This document shows positions 58,985 to 64,000 of a stretch of DNA of 64,000 nucleotides, one piece after another (the stretch's first letter is position 1; each line of letters begins with the position of its first letter). The translations under genes and the position numbers were made by a program. This DNA comes from Trichocoleus desertorum NBK24 (GTDB lineage: Bacteria > Cyanobacteriota > Cyanobacteriia > FACHB-46). The DNA lies in NCBI RefSeq assembly GCF_030409055.1, contig NZ_CP116619.1, positions 124,001 to 188,000 on the forward strand, in the 5' to 3' direction. The notes beneath the pieces were generated by a model. It saw only the letters and a list, made by a program, of their open reading frames with translations, was not told the origin of the DNA and ran no database searches.

Positions 58985-59569
58985 CTAGCCACGATTTCGC
59001 TCCAACAAAAGCATCATCACCAGGCTTAGAAGTACTTGAGCTTCTTCGTTACCGCTGAGTTGATCGACTTGCTTGATTGTAAAAATTCGAGATAAAAACG
59101 CTGGGCGTTTCTCCAAATACATCACGGGGTTTCCGTTAGCCCGATTCACTGCATAAACTGGATTAAACACATAGCCTGTAAATAGCCCGACGATGGGGAT
59201 CTCTGCAAATAGGCTATCCATGACTTTTACCCAAGGGTTTTGCTCACTAATGGTAAAGACAGGAGTTTCACCATCATAAATGTCATAGTGAGCACGCCAC
59301 AGTGACTTCATACCACGCCGCTTCACTGCACCCATTGTTCTGCCATTAGTATCTACAAAGTTGTAACGGGCGGAAAAGTCAATGATGCGATCGGCCTTGA
59401 TCTCATATTTCAGTTGAGTGCGTTGAAGGTCAGCAAAAACATTGATCACCTCCTTGAGTTTGAACAGCTTCTGACGAATACAAAAGATGGTGTCTCCCGT
59501 TGCATCTTCTACAGAGAGCTGAGGGGCGAGCGACCAAAACTTAAAGGTGAGCGTGAGTGGATATTGCAT
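58985..59569 (-). CDS. LURP-one-related/scramblase-like protein
   Basis: 194 residues from ATG 59569 (MQYPLTLTFKFWSLAPQLSV); an ATG at 59620 would add a 17-residue unrelated extension. The LOR fold is a 12-stranded barrel: LSVEDATGDTIFCIRQKLFK (~19), EVINVFADLQRTQLKYEIKA, RIIDFSARYNFVDTNGRTMG, AVKRRGMKSLWRAHYDIYDG, FTISEQNPWVKVMDSLFAEI, and the hydrophobic C-terminal strand IPIVGLFTGYVFNPVYAVNR. Related to plasma-membrane phospholipid scramblases; bacterial function not known. In the same direction as and just below the DHH protein. Confidence 0.78.
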   Translation of the reverse strand: MQYPLTLTFKFWSLAPQLSVEDATGDTIFCIRQKLFKLKEVINVFADLQRTQLKYEIKADRIIDFSARYNFVDTNGRTMGAVKRRGMKSLWRAHYDIYDGETPVFTISEQNPWVKVMDSLFAEIPIVGLFTGYVFNPVYAVNRANGNPVMYLEKRPAFLSRIFTIKQVDQLSGNEEAQVLLSLVMMLLLERNRG

Positions 59570-59641
59570 GGGTAGTTCTGGAGAGAGATTAGAAGGGAGC
59601 GATCGCGCTAACTGCTTCACATGGCTGATTTTGGCTATTTT

Positions 59642-60571
59642 TTAGCCATCTGTGTTAATTCGAGCAATCAATTCCTTTAGAGTTACTTCAGCTTGAGCAT
59701 TGCCGATTTGGCAAGTTCCCGCATTGGCATGACCACCGCCGCCATATTGCAGCATTAATTCGCCAATATTGGTTTTGGAGGTTTTGTTAAAAATCGACTT
59801 ACCCACTGCGAAAACTGTATTCTGTTGCTTCACGCCCCACATTTGATGAATGGAGATGTTGCAGTTAGGAAACAAAGCATAAATCATGAAACGGTTGCCT
59901 GCGTAGATTACATCCTCATTCCGCAGGTCTAAGACCACTAAGTTGTCATATACGGTAGCACAACGCAGCAGTTGATCTTTGAACTGAGATGCCTGTTCAA
60001 AGTAGAGATCAACTCGTTCCTTAACATCAGGTAATTCTAAGATTTCAGCGATGGTATGGTTTTTGCAGTAGTCGATTAATTCCATCATCAAACTGTAGTT
60101 TGAGATGTTGAATTCCTTAAATCTTCCCAACCCTGTTCTGGCATCCATCAAAAAGTTGAGGAGTACCCAATTTTTAGGATGTAAAACTTCATCGATATTA
60201 AATTGAGCTGAATCTCCTTTATCAACGGCCTCCATCATTTCGGTGGAGATGTGGGGAAACTTCTCTAAGCCTCCAAAGTAGTCGTAAACCACTCTGGCTG
60301 CGGAAGGAGCCTCTGGGTTGTTAATATAGCCTGCTTCAGGATTTTGATTCCGCAGAATCTCACTGTAGTGGTGATCGAAGGCTAAATGAACTCCTGATAC
60401 ATAGGGTAGATTAGTGGTGATATCTTTATCGGTAATTGCAATCTTGCCATCCTGCATATCTTTAGGATGGACAAATTTAATTTCGTTAATCAAATCTAAT
60501 TCTTTTAATAAAACAGCACAGACAAGGCCATCAAAATCGCTTCTAGTGACTAATCGGTATTGGTCGGTCAT
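59642..60571 (-). CDS. DHH-family phosphoesterase
   Basis: 309 residues from ATG 60571 (MTDQYRLVTRSDFDGLVCAV). DHH-superfamily motifs: TRSDFDGLVCAVLLKEL (~8; Asp metal ligand), GVHLAFDHHYSEILRNQ (~62, DHH), EAPSAARVVYDYF (~85), EAVDKGDSAQFNIDEVL (~105), and the C-terminal DHHA1-like region MLQYGGGGHANAGTCQIGNA (~275-294). Members include exopolyphosphatases, oligoribonucleases (NrnA) and cyclic dinucleotide phosphodiesterases; which one this is cannot be fixed from sequence. Confidence 0.85.
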   Translation of the reverse strand: MTDQYRLVTRSDFDGLVCAVLLKELDLINEIKFVHPKDMQDGKIAITDKDITTNLPYVSGVHLAFDHHYSEILRNQNPEAGYINNPEAPSAARVVYDYFGGLEKFPHISTEMMEAVDKGDSAQFNIDEVLHPKNWVLLNFLMDARTGLGRFKEFNISNYSLMMELIDYCKNHTIAEILELPDVKERVDLYFEQASQFKDQLLRCATVYDNLVVLDLRNEDVIYAGNRFMIYALFPNCNISIHQMWGVKQQNTVFAVGKSIFNKTSKTNIGELMLQYGGGGHANAGTCQIGNAQAEVTLKELIARINTDG

Positions 60572-60832
60572 AACTACCATTAATAATTCCTCTTTCAGTA
60601 AAGCTCGTACTCAATGCGACACAGCTTTTGGCATCAGCGATCGCAAGCTAAGCATTCCACCCCTAGACTTCCCAGAACTTGCTAGATGGCGACAAAGAAA
60701 GTAAAACAGCTTAACTTAGAGCGCAAGAAACTATGGAAGCTTTTCTAACTCGCGCGATCGCCTAGCTGCACAGCAAAGGGCGAGACTGGAGTAGAATTAT
60801 CGTTTATCTGCCACTGCTCACCCCTGCACCCC

Positions 60833-62344
60833 ATGTTTTGCGACTACCTGGTACAAATCCTGACTGCTCGTGTTTATGATGTCGCCCAAGAATCGCCGCT
60901 AGAACATGCTCCCAATTTATCAGCACGAGTCAATAATAGACTGCTGTTGAAGCGGGAAGATATACAGTCAGTCTTTTCGTTTAAGCTACGGGGTGCCTAT
61001 AACAAAATGGTGAACCTGTCTCCTGATCAGCTAGCCCAAGGAGTCATTGCGGCCTCGGCGGGCAACCATGCTCAAGGTGTTGCCCTAGGTGCGAGTCGGC
61101 TGGGAACTCGCGCCATTATTGTCATGCCCGTCACTACACCCCAGGTCAAGGTAGATGCCGTCAAAGCGCGCGGCGGTGAGGTAGTGCTACAGGGTGACAC
61201 CTACGATGATGCCTATGCTTATGCCCGTCAACTCGAAGCTGAAAAAGGGTTGACCTTTATTCACCCCTTCGATGACCCGGATGTGATCGCAGGACAAGGC
61301 ACCATCGGTATGGAGATTTTGCGGCAATGCCAGCAACCGATCCACGCCATCTTTGTCGCGATCGGCGGAGGCGGTTTAATCTCTGGAGTTGCAGCTTATG
61401 TCAAGCGGTTACGTCCAGAAATCAAGATCATTGGCGTAGAACCTGTGGATGCTGATGCCATGAACCAATCCCTCAAAGCAGGGCATCGGGTGCGATTACC
61501 TCAGGTGGGATTGTTTGCTGATGGGGTAGCGGTACGGGAAGTGGGAGAAGAAACCTTTCGTCTGTGTCAAGAATATGTAGATGAGATTATTCTGGTGGAT
61601 ACAGATGCCACCTGTGCAGCGATCAAAGATGTGTTTGAGGATACGCGATCGATCCTTGAACCTGCCGGAGCCTTAGCGATCGCTGGAGCCAAAGCCTATG
61701 CTGAGAGAGAACAGATTGAAGGAAAAACGCTAATTGCGATCGCTTGCGGTGCCAATATGAACTTCGATCGCCTGCGGTTTGTGGCAGAGCGAGCCGAGTT
61801 TGGCGAACGTCGAGAAGCGATCTTTGCGGTCACAATTCCAGAACAACCGGGTAGTCTGCGTAAGTTTTGTGAATGCTTAGGTCGCCGCAACTTAACAGAG
61901 TTTAACTACCGCATTTCTGACCAAAAGGAAGCGCATATCTTTGTGGGTGTACAAATTCAAAATCGCGCTGATGCCGCTAAGATGGCGCAAAACTTTGAGA
62001 ACTGTGGGTTTAAAACCATCGATCTCACAGATGATGAGCTAACCAAACTCCACTTGCGACATATGGTAGGAGGTCACTCAGCCCTCGCTCATCATGAGTT
62101 ACTTTACCGCTTCGAGTTCCCGGAGCGTCCTGGTGCCCTGATGAAGTTTGTCACCTCCATGAGTCCCAACTGGAATATCAGCATGTTCCACTACCGTAAC
62201 AACGGTGCAGACTACGGACGAATTGTCGTGGGGATGCAAGTTCCACCCCAGGAGACTCAGGAGTGGCAAGCCTTTCTGGAAACTTTAGGATACCGCTATT
62301 GGGATGAAAGCCAAAACCCAGCCTATAAGTTGTTTTTGGGGTAG
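60833..62344 (+). CDS. ilvA: Threonine ammonia-lyase, biosynthetic
   Basis: 503 residues. PLP fold-type II catalytic domain: LLLKREDIQSVFSFKLRGAY (~35-54; Lys in SFKLRGA is the Schiff-base Lys), ASAGNHAQGVALGASRLGTR (~70), VAIGGGGLISGVAAYVKRLR (~176, phosphate loop). Two C-terminal ACT-like regulatory domains (~335-410 FAVTIPEQPGSLRKFCECLG; ~425-500 YRFEFPERPGALMKFVTSMS) for isoleucine/valine allostery. It deaminates threonine to 2-oxobutyrate, committing carbon to isoleucine. The ATG at 60833 (MFCDYLVQILTARV) matches the usual start. Confidence 0.95.
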   Translation: MFCDYLVQILTARVYDVAQESPLEHAPNLSARVNNRLLLKREDIQSVFSFKLRGAYNKMVNLSPDQLAQGVIAASAGNHAQGVALGASRLGTRAIIVMPVTTPQVKVDAVKARGGEVVLQGDTYDDAYAYARQLEAEKGLTFIHPFDDPDVIAGQGTIGMEILRQCQQPIHAIFVAIGGGGLISGVAAYVKRLRPEIKIIGVEPVDADAMNQSLKAGHRVRLPQVGLFADGVAVREVGEETFRLCQEYVDEIILVDTDATCAAIKDVFEDTRSILEPAGALAIAGAKAYAEREQIEGKTLIAIACGANMNFDRLRFVAERAEFGERREAIFAVTIPEQPGSLRKFCECLGRRNLTEFNYRISDQKEAHIFVGVQIQNRADAAKMAQNFENCGFKTIDLTDDELTKLHLRHMVGGHSALAHHELLYRFEFPERPGALMKFVTSMSPNWNISMFHYRNNGADYGRIVVGMQVPPQETQEWQAFLETLGYRYWDESQNPAYKLFLG

Positions 62345-62357
62345 CAGAAAAGCTTAT

Positions 62358-63704
62358 TTAGCGGCGCGATCGCAATACCATCCTAACTCCTCCTTCGGGT
62401 GCTACCATCACACCTCGGCGTTTGGGGCGCTCTGGTTTTTGGTCGGCCAACCCTAATTCATAGCGTTGTAGAGCTGTAGCTAAAACCAACTTCATTTCGA
62501 ACCAGGCTAACGCCTCACCCACACAACGCCGGACACCACCTCCAAAGGGTAGGAACTCATAAGGAGAAAACTGGCGCTCTAGGAAGCGTTCGGGTCTAAA
62601 TTGTTTAGAGTCTGGGTAGAGATCTTCGCGATGATGGGTGAGGTAAATATTACCAAACAACCTTACCCCTGGCTGTAATGAATAGCCCATCAGCTCTACA
62701 GGCTCCTTTACTGCTCGTGGCACTGTTAGCACAGCAATGGGATAAATCCGGAGGGTTTCTTGGCAAACTGCTGTGAGATAGGGTAGACGAGCGATATTAA
62801 CCGGATCAGGTGCGTCTCCTAATGTGGCTAGCTCCTGAAGTATCCTCTCCCGAATGTGAGGAAATTTGTGCACCCAATAGAATGTCCAGGCGATCGCAGA
62901 GGCTGTCGTTTCGTGACCTGCTAGCAGAAAAGTCATTAACTCATCTTTTAGTTCGGCATCACTCATGCCTTCGCCAGTTTCATCCTCAGTGGAGAGAAGT
63001 AGGCTCAGGATATCTGGATTGGCAGGATCATGATGTTGCCGACGAGCTTGGATTTCTGCGTAGAGTCGTTCGTCAATTTGTCGCTGGAGATGTCGCACAT
63101 AACCCCAGGGGCTGCGGGGGCCTAAATCCTTTTGTAGCGTAGGAAAAAAGAGCAAGCCTGCTATCAACGGAGACTGAAACAGATCCATAAGTGTAGTGAT
63201 GCATTGCTTAAGCTCATCAAACTTCTCCCCCTCCGACAGCCCGAACACGACCCTCAAGATCACATCCATTGAGATATCTTGTGCCAGGGTTCGGGCGGTA
63301 AAGGGTTGGTTAGGCTCTAATTGAGCAAAAGCTTTATCTGCTAACTCAATGATTGACTGCCCATAAGCTCGCATGCGATCGCCGTGAAAGGGCGGCAGGA
63401 GAAGTTTACGCTCCCGACGATGGCGATCGCCCTCTAATACTAATAAGGAATATTGACCCACTAAAGGCCGCAACAATTGATTGGGCGGAGCAGCAAATTG
63501 CTTGGTATCGCTAGCAAAGATTTGTTGAAGGGCTTGGGGGTGACTCACTAGCAATAGTGTACTGGTATTCCCCATCACAGGTGCATTAAAAATATCACCA
63601 TAGCGTTCTCCTGCTGCCTCCAGAAACCCTAGAGGATCTAAAGTGTATTGCAGCTTTTGTAACCAAGGTGGTGATTTTGGGCCGTCAGGGAGTTTCGTTA
63701 ACAT
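62358..63704 (-). CDS. Cytochrome P450, CYP110-like
   Basis: 448 residues, soluble-type bacterial P450. I-helix LMTFLLAGHETTASAIAWTF (~250; oxygen-activating Thr), K-helix ETLR in TAVCQETLRIYPIAVLTVPR (~300), PERF in KQFRPERFLE (~360) and the haem loop FLPFGGGVRRCVGEALAW (~380) with axial Cys. N-terminus LPDGPKSPPWLQKLQYTLDP is the hinge typical of cyanobacterial CYP110 enzymes, which hydroxylate fatty acids, alkanes or terpenes. Redox partners are not nearby. Same direction as the following gene, 49 bp apart. Confidence 0.92.
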   Translation of the reverse strand: MLTKLPDGPKSPPWLQKLQYTLDPLGFLEAAGERYGDIFNAPVMGNTSTLLLVSHPQALQQIFASDTKQFAAPPNQLLRPLVGQYSLLVLEGDRHRRERKLLLPPFHGDRMRAYGQSIIELADKAFAQLEPNQPFTARTLAQDISMDVILRVVFGLSEGEKFDELKQCITTLMDLFQSPLIAGLLFFPTLQKDLGPRSPWGYVRHLQRQIDERLYAEIQARRQHHDPANPDILSLLLSTEDETGEGMSDAELKDELMTFLLAGHETTASAIAWTFYWVHKFPHIRERILQELATLGDAPDPVNIARLPYLTAVCQETLRIYPIAVLTVPRAVKEPVELMGYSLQPGVRLFGNIYLTHHREDLYPDSKQFRPERFLERQFSPYEFLPFGGGVRRCVGEALAWFEMKLVLATALQRYELGLADQKPERPKRRGVMVAPEGGVRMVLRSRR

Positions 63705-63753
63705 TGTTGTTTAGAGTAATAATGCAACGTAACCGCAGATGATAATGTATGTT

Positions 63754-64000
63754 TTAGTTCACAGTGGCTTGCTGAATTCTCTCCTCAATATCTTCTAGTG
63801 TTTGAATGATTAAGCGCTTTGCTTGCAGCTTCCAGCCCCACTGCTGAATTTTGAAGGCGGCAAACCCAGCAGCAGCCACGATCGCAAAATCGAAAGGTTG
63901 GGAAAAAGATATTCCTAGTAACAAGCCGAGTCCAGCAATGCCCCAAAAGGGTAGAGCGACGGTCTGACGCTGTTTCTCAACCAGTTGGCTTATGCTATCC
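63754..64000 (-). CDS. Membrane protein, C-terminal part (start outside window)
   Basis: 82 codons are visible, entering from the right edge and ending at TAA 63754-63756: DSISQLVEKQRQTVALPFWG, IAGLGLLLGISFSQPFDFAI, VAAAGFAAFKIQQWGWKLQ and a charged tail (IQTLEDIEERIQQATVN). Two hydrophobic stretches form a hairpin, then an amphipathic helix. No family recognised. It would be just upstream of, and codirectional with, the P450 gene. Confidence 0.6.
   Translation of the reverse strand, partial: DSISQLVEKQRQTVALPFWGIAGLGLLLGISFSQPFDFAIVAAAGFAAFKIQQWGWKLQAKRLIIQTLEDIEERIQQATVN

Noticed and set aside
1-64000. CRISPR arrays, rRNA and tRNA genes
   Set aside because: No regularly spaced direct repeats with unique spacers, and no rRNA or tRNA signatures were seen by eye; a dedicated scan (for example tRNAscan-SE) could still find a tRNA that I missed.

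Overview
The window is chromosomal DNA from a cyanobacterium. The octamer GCGATCGC (HIP1) and its core recur throughout, gene families are typical of cyanobacteria (TPR-CHAT proteins, a CYP110-like P450, a phytol kinase-like enzyme, GHL10 and DUF547 proteins), and insertion sequences are dense. A filamentous, Leptolyngbya-like genome would fit, but the sequence does not fix the genus. No rRNA or tRNA gene was found.

Region 1 (1-16.3 kb) is a mobile-element zone. From the left it holds part of an IS110 recombinase, an IS5 element, an IS4-family transposase gene split by a second complete IS4-type element (10-bp target duplication), and an IS630 remnant joined to the first ~105 codons of a TnsB gene like those of type V-K CRISPR-associated transposons (CAST). 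Next come two tandem copies of a TPR-CHAT caspase-like protease gene, a small Cys-containing protein and a four-helix membrane protein. The block ends at 14237 in a recognisable Tn7/CAST-like terminus with TGTACA and five TnsB-type sites. An HNH endonuclease gene split by an IS66-family element (8-bp duplication) follows. The simplest reading is the relic of a CAST-type transposon that carried a duplicated caspase-like, probably defensive, module.

Region 2 (16.5-40.5 kb) is ordinary chromosome: AI-2E-type permease, glycosyltransferase, DUF547, patatin, sugar transporter, CysE, FAD oxidoreductase, class II amidotransferase, phytol kinase-like protein, 2OG oxygenase, GHL10 hydrolase, BON lipoprotein and a DUF2382 stress protein. 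It is broken up by an IS200 element with a class C group II intron at its hairpin, an IS630 element at the 5' end of a C39-like peptidase gene, and an ISH3-family element inside a P-loop kinase gene.

Region 3 (40.7-47.4 kb) is a guanidine-I (ykkC) riboswitch followed by an eight-gene operon: a 39-codon ORF, ABC ATPase, substrate-binding lipoprotein, metallo-beta-lactamase-fold hydrolase, creatininase-family amidohydrolase, type III glutamine-synthetase-like ligase, ABC permease and isochorismatase-like hydrolase. It looks like uptake and breakdown of guanidine or a guanidino compound, yet contains neither of the characterised guanidine-degrading enzyme sets.

Region 4 (47.4-64 kb) is mostly housekeeping and conserved genes: UppS, a ferritin-like protein, a STAND NTPase, aldo/keto reductase, ROK kinase, DUF554, DAHP synthase, pentapeptide-repeat protein, LURP-one-related protein, DHH phosphoesterase, threonine ammonia-lyase and cytochrome P450. 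The most interesting targets are the riboswitch-controlled operon and the CHAT cluster bounded by CAST sequences.
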